64,000 nt of DNA from Janthinobacterium sp. LM6 (GTDB taxonomy: Bacteria > Pseudomonadota > Gammaproteobacteria > Burkholderiales > Burkholderiaceae_D), in the NCBI RefSeq assembly GCF_002002885.1, contig NZ_CP019510.1, positions 124,001-188,000 of the forward strand, read 5' to 3'. This document shows, piece after piece, positions 38,822 through 50,800 of the stretch; position 1 is the first letter of the stretch; the number at the start of each line of letters is the position of its first letter. The translations under genes were made by a program, and so were the position numbers. Below the pieces are notes generated by a model that ran no database searches, was not told the DNA's origin, and worked only from the letters and a program-made list of their open reading frames with translations.

Positions 38822-41800
38822 TCAAGGCTGTAAACCGCGCCGTTCGTTCGGCGTGAGCGCCTGCAGCTGCGGCGCCGTCAACGGCCCCGCCCCCAGCACC
38901 TGCACCACGCCGGCCGGCTGGTAGCTGGACGCCTGCGGTTCGCCGCCCGTGTGCTTGCCAACACCGGCTTCGTCCGCCTGCTCGTTGCCAAAACCCAACA
39001 CTTTCACCGTGAACAGCGATGGCTGCGCCTGGCGCGTGGCGGCCCGTTCGCGCTGCAGCACGTCCTGCGCCGCCGTCACGGCTTGCGAGGCGGCCGCGCT
39101 GGCATTGCTGAGCGCCCCCACGTTCACGGCGGCAATGGCCGGCATGCCCGTGGCCTTGCCCTGCACCTGGATGTTTTCCGCGTTGACCACCTGCAAGGCC
39201 GCCAGGTTGACGTTGCCCGAGACGCGGATGCCCGCCTCGCCCGCGTCGATGCTGCCCAGCGGGGCGATCAGGTCGATGTCGCCGGGCGGCACCTCCGGGA
39301 TCGGGTTCAGGGTGGCGATGCCGGCGCCCGTGTTCGGCGTGGTCGGCGACAAGGTCACCATGCCGATGTCGTCGTAGACCCGGCGCTGCGGCGCAAACAC
39401 CACGGTGGACTTGGAGCCGCGCCCCGCATTGATGTCGCCCTGCGCCGACCAGGCCAGGATGTTGCCGCCGAAAGTGGTGAAGATGCGGCTCTGGCCCAGC
39501 AGGATGCTGTCCCGGGCGTAGATCTGGATTTCACCGGCGCCCTGCGTCAGCACGCCCGAGCCTTCGCCCGGCACGAAGCCGCCATCGACGCCCACCAGGG
39601 TCCGTCCGCCCGGCGTCAGGATGTCGATGTTGCCGCCGAAATCGGTGTGGATGCCGGCATCGGCCAGGTCGAACACCGGCGCGTGGGTGTCGCCCAAACG
39701 CACATACTGCTCACGCGTCAGATAATTGACGCCCTTGCGCGGCCGCTTGGTGCTGCCGCCTGAGGCGCCGTCCAGATAGTAGGTGGCGCCGCTGAACATG
39801 GTCAGGTCGCCCGCATAAGTCACGGGCTTGCCCTGCGCATCCTTGCTCGGGAACAAGGTGGCGATGGCTTCGCGGCCGCGCAGGTAGCTGCCTTCGCGCA
39901 CGCCGCCGGCAGCCGTGTACTCGCGCCCGCCAGCCTTGAGTTCGGCGAAATACACGTTGCGCAGGAAGACGCGCTGCTGTTCGGCCGGCAAGGCCGCGAA
40001 AAACTTGCGCGCATCCATGCTGGCGGCATCGAAGGTCAGCCCGGCGCCATTGCGCTGTCCGGCGCCATAACGGGTTTCCAGCCAGTTGACCAGGTGCAGC
40101 TGGCTCGACAGGCCGTATTCGCGCTGCAGGTCGCGCCTGGCGCCGCCGCTGCTGGCCTGGAGAGACTTGTCGAGCTCGCCTTGGCGCGCCGCCAGGAAGG
40201 CGGGCGCACCCGCCGCGTCGCCGCTGTAGCCGAATTCCGCGCGCAACCAGTCGGCCAGGCCCAGGCGGCCGCCATACACGGCCACCGCTTTGCCGGGCTG
40301 GTCGGCCAGCGGCTTGCCTGGATCGATCAGGTTGGCAGCGTCGAGATAGCGCGCGGCAAAGGCGTCATAGTTGGGGCCGTACGCCCCGACCCCGGCCGCC
40401 ACCGCAATGCTGGCGCCGCTGCTGCGGTCGCCAGGCGTGATATGCGTCACCGCGCCGATACTCTTCAGCTCGGCCTTGTCGGCCATGTCGATATCGCGCC
40501 CGGCCGTCACTTCCAGCGTGCCCGGACCGCCCACGTAGAACGTGCCATAGCGGATGTCGCGGCCGGCATGCACGACCGACACCTCGTCCGGATTGTTGTG
40601 CAGTATCAAATTGCCGCGCGCCGAACCGACAAAGTTTTCCGTCGGCCGCAGCGGCAGCGACGGATTGGCGTACGCTATCTCCGACGTCCAGCCCAGCAAT
40701 CCCTGTGGCGTGGCTTCGACCAGCCCCAGCGCCGTGCCGGAGTTGACGATGTCGCGGCCGGCACGGATATCGACCGGACCGGCGCCCTCGTACCAGGTGC
40801 TGTGGCTGGCCGCATTGCCGCCGCCGCGCGTGATGATGGAACCGGTGCGCAGGCCGATGATGTCGCCTGCCAGCGCGTAGTAGCGCGCCGGCAGCTGGTC
40901 TTGCACCGCGTAGCCCGAGGCGGTGGGCGGCGTCAGCGTGAACAGCGGATAACGCTGCGGTGAAGCGCCCGCTTCGCGCGACGCGAACAGCACGCTGGGC
41001 GCCTGTGCCTCCTGGTTGACGTTATGCGTGTACATGTCGCCATACGCGGTGGTGCCGGAAACGCCCGCGAAACCCGGATTGAACGGGCTTGGCAGCGCGG
41101 TCGGATCGGCGCCCGACGCCGTCACCGTATAGGCGCCGGCGTAGATCGAATCGGCGGCCAGCAATTCCAGCTGCCCCGGCGTGCGGCGGGTGAAATGCGC
41201 ATTGACCGGCGATGGTGCCAGCAGCAGGCCGGTGGCCGGCCGCGCCGGCGCATTGGTGCTGGTGTCCATATCCCTCGCCCCTTGGGCGGAGTTGCCGACA
41301 TACAGGCTGCCGCTGGCGGCCACGGCGCGCAATTGCGACGGCATCACGAAACGCCCGCCGCTGGAAGCCTGATTGCCGCTGGCGCGGTCGTCGCTCCAGG
41401 CCGTGGACGGCGTCAGGTTGCCGCCCGCGCTGAACAGGTCGATGGCGGTCGACGGCGTCCACAGCGAGAACCAGCTGTAGCCTTCGCCGTCCTGCGCCAC
41501 GCCCTTCGCGGTGAACGGCGTGCCGTTGTTGATCTGGGTGACGCGGCCGGCGTCGCCCACGCCGCCCAGCACCAGGTCGCCGCGCGCATCGATGCGCACG
41601 CCGGAGTCGCCCGGCACCACCACCGGCCCGCCGCCCGCGATGGACGAGGTGGCCGTGTAGACCTGATAGGCGCGCGACTCCTGGCTGTCGCCCATGTCGA
41701 AGCGCAGCTCGATGCCGCCCACCGATCCCGCCTCCATGCGCAAGGCGCCGCGCAGGTTGACGAAGGTGCTATTGAGGTCGCCACGCGTGCCGGAAAAACG

Positions 41801-44800
41801 GGTATCCGGCGTGATCTCGCCGGTCGTGTCGGCAAACGAGCGCACCTCGGCCACCGGATTGAGGCCGCCGCCAATGCGCACGTCGAGATCGCCGCCGCCG
41901 GTGAGCGTAAGCACGGAACCGTCGGCCGATACCCGGCCGGTGCTGGCCACCGCCAGGTTCAGGCCCTGGCTGCGCGAGACGAATTTCGCGCCTGGATCGG
42001 TGCGCGGCGACAGCATGCCGGCGGCCCTGCCCGCCTCGAGTACCAGGTTGCCGCCGCCCAGGGTGCCGATGCCGGTAAAGCCGGTCATCACGGGCTGGGT
42101 CTCGTACAGGAAGTTCGTGCCAAGACCGCCAGCGACATAACTGCCAAAGTTGATCCACCAGGCGGTGGGCACGCCATCGCCCTGGGCGACCGCGCTGCCG
42201 GTGCCCTGGCGCCACAGCCAGGTGCCGACGGCGCTGCTGTCCTGCTGCGGACGCAAATAGCCCACATCGTCGGGACGACGCTCCGTGGTGTAGCCGCCCC
42301 CCACCAGGTCGCCGGTGACGTCGCCCTGCGCGCGCACCAGCACGTTGCCGCCATGCTCGGGATACCAGGCCTGGTACAGGCTTTGCGCGCCACCGTCGAC
42401 GTAGGGCTTGAAGGCATCGCCATCGGGGCCGAGGATGGAACCCTTGCGATCGGCCGCGCGCGGCAGCCGGTAAGCCGCCGCCACGTTGGCCGCCTGGGTA
42501 CCGGCCGTGTACACGCCGTACGGCGAATTCTGGCTGAAGTTGCCGCCGGCCAGCAGATCGAGGTCGCCCGTGCCGGTACGCAGCACGCTGAACAGCTGTT
42601 GCCGCGCAGGCAGCGCTACCATCGGGAAACTGGCGCCTTCGGGCAGCCAGGTCACCAGATCGCCCACATCCGGGCCGAAATTGTTGTATTCCAGCAAGGC
42701 TTCCACGCTAGTAAATTCGGCGAGATTAACCAGCGTGCCGGGAGGATAGCCGAACATCTCCGAGTTGCCCATCCAGTAGAAATTGCCCGCCACGCCGTCG
42801 ATCGGCGGCGCCGCCACCTTCGGCAGACTGAGCCCCAGGACCGCGCCGTAGTGGTGGTCGGCCAGCAGCAGACTGCGGTTGTCGCCCATGGGGCGCAGCG
42901 CGCGGCTATCGGCCGCCTGCATATCGGCACCGGCCACCAGGCGCATCGACCACGACTGCGAACCGCTGGCCAGCATCGGCGCCAGCGCCCAGTTGCGGCC
43001 CTGGTTGCCGTCGGCATCGGCCGGACGCAGGGCCACCGAATCGGCGCCGCCAGGCAGCCGCACCCAGGTTTCGCTCGGCACCAGCGCGCCCTTGCGCAGC
43101 TGCAGTTCGCCGGCCAGCGCCACGCCATTGGCAGGCGTATCGGGGGTGCCATCGCCATCGTAGTCGGGGCTCGGCGTGTCCCTGACCGCGCCCACCGGGT
43201 ACGGCAGCGGTACGCCGCCGGGCCAGGTCATGGCCGCCACGGACATTCCCACGGGCAAGCGGGTGCCGGCATCGAGCCGCGTGCCGCTGCCCAGCGTGAC
43301 GGCCTTCGCCAGCACGGTGCCCGCCGCATACACGATATCGCCGGCGGCATTGCGCACGGCGCCGCCCAGCACCGTGCCGGCCGGCAATTCCACGGCGGCC
43401 GTCAGGGTGGCTTGCGACGGCAACGCCGTGCCCGCCCGCAAGCTCATCGGTTTCATCGGCAGGTCGTAGTTCAGGGTGCGGCCGGACTGGAAGAAGGTGT
43501 CGTCGGCCAGCGTGACCAGTTGGCCATGCGGCACGATGACGTCGGCGCCGAACGGCACCCGGCCCTTGGCCAGCATCCAGCCCTTGTCGTCCGGCGTGAC
43601 CGGCAAGGCCTTGCCATCGAAGCCGTCATTGATGCTGCCGAAGACGTTCAGGTTGCCGCCGGCGCGCAGCACCAGCGCGCCCGCTTCGCCGGAGCCGGCC
43701 ACGCCGGTCTTCTGCGTGTGCGGATTGACGCTGGCGTAGCGATGGCCCGACAGGTCGATGTCGCCATCGACATGCAGGTCGCCGTCCGGCGTGGCGCTGA
43801 GGATGGCCACGCCCGGACGCAGGTGGAAGGCGTCCTTGTAGTTGCGCAGGCCGGACAGGCGGCCGTTCATCAGCCCGTCGTTGGCCAGGGCGCCCTTCAT
43901 GAAATCGACGCTATCGTCGTGCTTGCGGTCCAGGTAAGCCTGGTCGATGACCTGGTAAGGGCGGCCGTCGGCCGTCGTTTCCGTGCCCGGGCGGGCGTCC
44001 GTGTACGACCAGAAACCGTTGACCGTGATGGCGCGGGCGCCGTCGATGGCCAGCGGACCGGCCGCATCGATGGCGACGTCGTTGCCGGTGGCGCCGCCGA
44101 GGCGCCGGGCGTTCAGTTCCAGCGTGCCCAGCGAGGCGATGCGCTCGGCCTTCCCGGCCGTGCCGGCGCGCAAGTCCATGCGCGCACCGGTATCGAGCAC
44201 CAGACGGCCGCTGCCGGCATCGATGTCGATCACGGCGCGGTTGGGCGCCTCGATCACCTGGCCGTAGCTGTCGACCCGCAGCACGCTGCCGTGGGCGTCG
44301 AGCAGCGCGCTGCCGCCCACGCTGACGCCGTCGCGCGCGGCCAGGCGGATGCTGCCCACCTGCTCGCCGCTGGCGTCGACGGTGCCGTTGACGGCCAGAC
44401 GGCCGCCATCCACCGAAACCGTGATTTCGCGCGCCTTCAATTCATTCTCCAGCACCAGGTCGCCCTGCTTGAGCTGGAAGCTGCGGCTGCCGAACACGCC
44501 GCCCTTGCTCAGGCGCTGGTTCAAGCCCTTGAAATCCTCGATATGCTGGCCGCGCACGTCGAGGCCGCCCGCCGCGAACGGCACGTCGGTGCCGCCCGCG
44601 TCGTAGTGGCCGCTGCTGCCGCCGGTGATGCTGCCCAGCAACGCCACGCTGCCCGCCTGCGCGTCCAGCGCGGTGGCGGTGAGCTTGCCGGCGCGATTGG
44701 AGACAGCCGAGAAATCGATGGTGGACGCGGCCGCCTGGCGCACGTCGCCGTGGCGGCTGTCGAGCACCACGTCGCCGCCCCAGCTGTACTTGGGCACGCC

Positions 44801-47800
44801 GTTGAAATCGATCTTGCGGCCGGCCAGGTCGAGCCGGGCACCGTCGCCCAGCACCACGTCTTGCTCGGCGGACACGCTGAGCTTGCCGCTTGGCAACAGC
44901 ACGGCCGTGTCGAGCGTCACGCTGCGCCCGTCCAGCGCCACTTCGGCGCCCAGTGCGCCGGCCAGCGCGGCCGCATCCGGGGCGGTGGCGGCCGCGCCGG
45001 ACGGCCTGGCGACATGGATGTCGCCGCCCGCCTTGATCTTGTTGACGGAGCCGGCGGCGCCCGTGAGCAGCGCCGTGTTCAGCGCCAGGTTGCCGCCGCT
45101 GCGCAGATAGCCCTTGCTGGCCGTATCCCAGCCGCTTTGCGACTGGTACACCGACAGCGAACCCGTATGGTTGGCGGTGATGCGCTCGCTGGCATTGATG
45201 GCGACATCGGCAAAGCCGAGGATCAGGCGGTCCATGCCGTGGATGGTGTCGGGCCGGCTGTTCGGACCATAGCCGAACTCGACCTGGCGGGCGTCGACCT
45301 GCAAGCGCCCGCTGCCGCGGCCGGCGCCGCCGGCGGCGACCAGGCCCGGCGCGGTCGTGGCGCCGTTCCATACCAGCACATCGGTCTTGATGCGCGCCAC
45401 GGCGTCGCTGCCGCCGGCGCCGTAGATCGCCGGGGTGCCGATCACCAGCCGCTCCAGCGACGATTTTCCCGTGCTCGCATTGATGGTCGACAATTCGACG
45501 CTGTCATAGAAATTGATGGCGTCGCGCGCCGTCAGCGCCAGGCTTTCCAGCGCCGGCGCGCCCGCGCTGGCGTCGCCGCGCAGCAGGCGGTCGAGGATGC
45601 CCTGGTTCAGGGTCAGTCCGGCCGGCAACGCGTCGCGCGCAGCCATGGCGGCCAGCGACGCTTCGCTGCCCACATTGATGCCGCCCACGGCCAGCACCAG
45701 GTTGCGCGTGCCGTAGGTGGTGGCGTCGCGCAGGTTGAAGCTCTGGTCGGTGGCGGCGACAATGCTGCCTTCCGAATACAGCGGCGTACTGCCGCTGCAC
45801 ACGGCGCCCGCCGCGCAGGCGCCGATGTCGATGCGGCCCGGTCCGGATCGCGGATCGGTGCTCACGCCGGGCGCCAGCATGTCCAGCCGGCCATTCGACA
45901 CGGCCAGCACGCTGGACGTGCCCGGCGCATACACGTAGCCGTTGCCCGAATCCCAGGCGGCGGCGCCACGGCCCAGGGTATTGATGCCGCCCCCCTGCTC
46001 GATGACGATGCCGCCTGCCTTGCTATTGGTCACCAGGAAGACTTCGCCAGCCTTGAGCACGGCGCCGTCGCGCACCACGATGTTATCGACGCCGCCCTGG
46101 AACTGGGCGATATTGGCTTGCTGGTTGCCGTTGGTGCTGCTGTAGTTGACGGTAGGCAAACCGCCGATGCCCAGGCGCGGGGCGCCGATGGCGTTCAGGG
46201 CGTCGACCCGCACCGCCATGCCCTTGAAGTCGACGGTGGGCGCGCTGGCGCCGCCGATGATTTCGTAGTTCTTGCCGGAGCCGCCCAGCAGCAGCGCGCT
46301 GCCGCCGAAACCGTCCTTGCCTGGCGTGTAGTTGGTCGTGCCGGCAAAGCGCAGCGCATCTTGCATCACGCCCGTGCCGCCAGCACCCGCATTGGACTGC
46401 ACCAGTTCAATGTGCAGCGCCTTGGCGTCGCGTTCGAGCAGCGGCCGCGGCACGCCGTCGCGCACCGCCTGCGCCAGCGCGAATGCGCCGTAGCTCGTTT
46501 CATTGTATTGCGAATAGCTGCGCAGCACGTCGGCCGGCGTCAATACCGCCTGCGATGGCAGCGCCGCGCGCCGGTCGGTATTGCTGGTGCCCAGCTGCAC
46601 GGCGGTGGCAAACGAGCCGTTGCGCATGGCCGTGGCCGACCCGACGGGCAAGCCGCCGGCGGCCAGGCCGTTCAATTCCACCCGGAACGCGCCGGGCAGC
46701 AGCGCAAAGCTCGACGGCAGCAAGGTATAGGTGCCGGCGGCCAGGCCCGGCACGCCGGCGCCGATGGTGATCTGGCGCCCCAGCGCCGGATCGCCGGCGC
46801 CATTCTCGGCCACGATGGGCGCATACCCCGGCTGCGCGCCCGGAACGATGGCGTAGACGGGATTGGTGGCCAGGCCCGGCAGCACGAAGCTGCCTTTGCC
46901 GGACGTCTGCACCAGCGGGTTGAGGCGGGCGTCCGTCGAGCCGCCGCGTCCGGCCAGGAAGGCCGCGCCGGTCAGGGTGCCGCCGCCTGACAGGTCGAGC
47001 ACGGCGCCGGCGCGCACATCGACGTGTTTGCCGGTGAGCACGACGGCCGGGTCATTGCCCACGCCCTTGTACACGACGTCGACGCCGTCCATCATGTAGC
47101 TCAGGCCATCGAGCGAGCCGCCGTACGGCATCACCAGGCCGTTGGCGCTGACCGACGTCACGCTGCCAGGCAGCAGATTGGTGTGGCCGGTCACTGCGCC
47201 ATTCGTATTCTGGCCCAGCGTGATTTTGCCCAGCGGCGCGCGCAGCACGCCCCCCTGGTTCACCGTGCCGGCACTCAGTTCAAGCGAACCGAACACCGAG
47301 TAGGGCAGGGCCGGCAACGGCGCGGCAGGGTCGCCGCTGCGCTCGATGGTCAGCCTGCGGGCCGGATCGAACTCGGTCGCCAATTGCCCGAATTCGTTGA
47401 TCACGTTACGTTTGCCCACCTCCACCTTGCCGGTAGCGCCGCTCACCGGATAGATTTGCGCGCCCGCCAGGGTCAGATTGCCGGGCGTGTACAGCGCGGC
47501 CGCCGTGCGCATGCGGATGTCGCCGCTCGAACGCAGCGCCAGCTCGCCAAAGGCATCGCGCTTGACTTCCAGGTCGGCGGCGGCGTTTTGCCCGATCACG
47601 CCGTTGCTGCCGACATTGACGGCATTGGCGAGGTCGATCATCGCGGCATTCAGCGTCAGGCTGGCGTGGTCGTCCACGTTGGGCACGCCCAGCTTGCCGG
47701 CGCCGACGCCGCCGTTGCCGGAGCCGCGCACCGGATTGGGCATCAGGTGGTCGTCGCTCTGGGTGCGGCTGGTGCCGGCCAGGCGGATGTAGGGCGCCGC

Positions 47801-50800
47801 CAGCTTGACTTGCGCGCTGGCGCCGTCGGCATGCCCGGCCAGGGCCAATGCACTGGATGTCAGGCGCAGGCTCTGCCCCAGCGACAGGTCGAGGTTGCCA
47901 TCAAAACTGATCAAGCCGTTCGACAGCAAGGCCAGGTGGTCGAAGCCGCCGGCGGCCACGCGGTCCGCACCGAGGCGGGCCACGCCGTAGCGCAGCGCAG
48001 GATCGCTGTCGCCCACCTGCAGGTCGGCGGCCAGGCTGCTTTCGCCCTGCAGGCGCGACAGCACCAGCTCGCGCGGCACGCGCACCGCGTCTTCCACGCC
48101 CAGACCCTTCAAGTCGAGCTTGCCGACGATGCCGTAGTTCGGCGCTTCGAGGTTGAGCGCCAGCGTGCCGCCGGCAGCGCCTGTCCCGCCCGCTGCCGCA
48201 TGCATGGTGCCGTCAAGCAACAAGCCGCGGAAGGAGCTCAGCGCGATGCTGCCGCCGTCGCTGGCCACCTGCACGCTGCCCTGGCCGGGCAAGTCGAGCA
48301 AGGCGGCGGCGCCGGACGCTTCCAGGCGCGCGCCGGGGCGCACGATGACAAAGGCGTCGGCCGCCTCGACCTGGGTGGCGTCGAGGTTATGCCTGGCGCC
48401 GATCTCGATGGTGCCGCCGGCGCCCACATGGCCATACACGCCGCCCTGGGCGTCGGTGGCGGTGGCCGCCCGTCCGGCCACGTCGAGTAGCGCGCGCTCG
48501 CCGATCCAGATCGACTGGGCATTGGCGCTGCCGTCTGGACGGTTGATCTCGCCACCGGTGATCAGCATGCCCGGCAACACGGAAATGCGGCCGCCGGCCG
48601 CGCTCAGCGTGCCTTCCACGGTGATCTGGCCATTGCCGGTCAGGCTGATGCTCTTGCCGTCATCCACGCGCAGCGTGGCGCCCTGGCCCACCACCAGCGG
48701 CGCCTTGGCGCTGCGGGTGCCGGCCGACAGCGCGATATCGGCGCCGGCGCGTTGCTTGAGCACGCCTTTTGCGGCATTTTCCTGCCACAGCGGGGCCAGC
48801 CACGGTTGCAGGACGGCGGCGGAATCGGCGCCGGTCGGCAATTGCGCCGCCAGCGCCAGGTCGGCGCGCAGCAAGGGCATGCTGACGTCGATGGTGGCGC
48901 CCTGCGCCACCTGCACGCCCTGCTGGCCGTTGATGTTGTAGTGCGCGAAGCCGCGCTGGAACAGCTCATTGTCCAGCACCAGCAGCGGCTTGACCACCAG
49001 GTCCTGCGGCGCACGGTTGCCGGCCAGCAAGCGCTCGCCCGCCTGCAAGGTCACATCAAACGCGAACGCGGTACCGGCGGCCACCCTGGCGTTGAAAGCG
49101 GGCACCGGCATGCCGTTCGGGAAGGCGTTGGCCGGCACCAGGTAGCCGGAACCGAGCTTGCCGCGCACGCCCGTGAGCGTGACGCCGGCCGGCACGGTCA
49201 TGCCGCTGGTGTAGACGATGCCTTTGCTGTCGGTGATGAAGATGAACTCATAGCTGATCGAGGCGGGCGGCACCACCCAGGCGACCGGCAGGGTGTAGGG
49301 ACGCGCCGCGCTGAAATCCGGCAAGTCCAGCAAGGGCTGGCCGGCAGGGACCAGGGTACTCACATAGCTGAAGTCGGCATCGAGCACGGTGCCGGCCTTG
49401 ATGGTGAAGGCTTCCGCCAAGGTCAGGTGCACGGGGACGGACTGGCCTGCAAGCAACACGCCATTGCCGGCCAGCACGCCGCCGCCCAGCGCCACGCCGG
49501 TACCGCTGTCGATGGTCAGCGTGCCGCCGCCGTTGACGCCGTAGCCGCGCAGTTCGCCATCGAGCACCAGCGTCTCCGACTTGACGCCGTTGGGATCGTT
49601 CTGATTCGAGCGCAAGCTGATGTCGCCGCCGCGTCCGCCCTTCAGTTTGCCATCGGCCAGCACGGCCGCGCCCGAGGACGTGTCGATCACGCTGCCGGCC
49701 GCCAGGTTGACGGTGCCGCTGCTGACCAGCGCCACCGCGCCGCCGTTGACATAGGGCAAGCCGGACGTGTTGCCCGGATCCAGCTTGAGCTGGCTCCACA
49801 GGCCGCGCGTGTCGAGCGTCACACCGGCCGTCACCTCGATGCCCACCTTCGCTCCGGCCGCCGGCGTGGCGACCGGCGTATCGAGCCAGGCGGCGGTGCC
49901 GGTGGTCGGCTTGCTGACGATGTCGCCCAGCGCAATGCTGCCGCCGCGCGCCGTCAGCCCGGCGTTGACCTTGACCTGGGGCGCATGCAGCGCGATTTCG
50001 CCGCCCGGCATGACCTGCACCGCGGCATCGACCTCGATGGCGCTGCCGGCATAGGCCTTGATGCCGCCCAGGTGTTGTGCGTTGAGCCAGCCGGCGTCCA
50101 GGTAGGTCTTGCCGACCAGATTCTCGGGCAGCGCGTCTTCGCGCAGGAGATCGCCGGCGCTGGCGCCGCCGGCGCCGATATGGATGGCCTGCAGCAGCGC
50201 CGCGGGATTGTCGCGCAGCTGCGCGCTGGCGGCGTCATACACGGGCGCCAGCTGGCCCAGCACCAGCTGGCCGCTGCGGGCGGCGGCTAGTTGCGACTGG
50301 CGATAGCCGTCGAGGGTGGCGTCGCGCGCATCCTGCTGACGCGCGCCCTGGAATACGCTCGATTCAATCGCGCCTTCGAGCACGGCCGATGTGGTTCCCA
50401 CCACCACGCGGCCCGCATCGCGGCCCACGGTATAGCCGTTTTCCAGCCGTTGCTGGGCGCCGATCAGGGGATTGGCGAAATTTTCCGTCGTTTCCGCGCC
50501 CCAGCGCTGGTGGTGCGCGGCGTAGCCTTGGTAGACGCCCGTATACAGCACGTCGCCGGGCGCCGTCGACAGCCTGTACAGCTGGCCATCCTTGCCGCTG
50601 AGCCAGCTCTGGCGAATCATGCCCGTCTGGACGTCGAAAGTGCCGCCGGACACGTTGAGCTTAGAGCCGGCCTGAGTCACCAGTTCGCCGCCCTGGAAGG
50701 CCACCGTGCCGCCCTGCGCCGCCCATTCGCCGATGCCGTGGCCGCTGGTGTTCAGATAGCCGCTCACTTCGAGCAAGCCGCCGCCCGTGTACCAGCGGTC

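Noticed and set aside
41024-46990. A 1988-codon plus-strand open frame opposite the giant tpsA gene
   Set aside because: It is a GC-rich shadow of the minus-strand gene: Arg/His/Gly/Ala-dominated composition, no domain, and the opposite strand has a full TPS protein.
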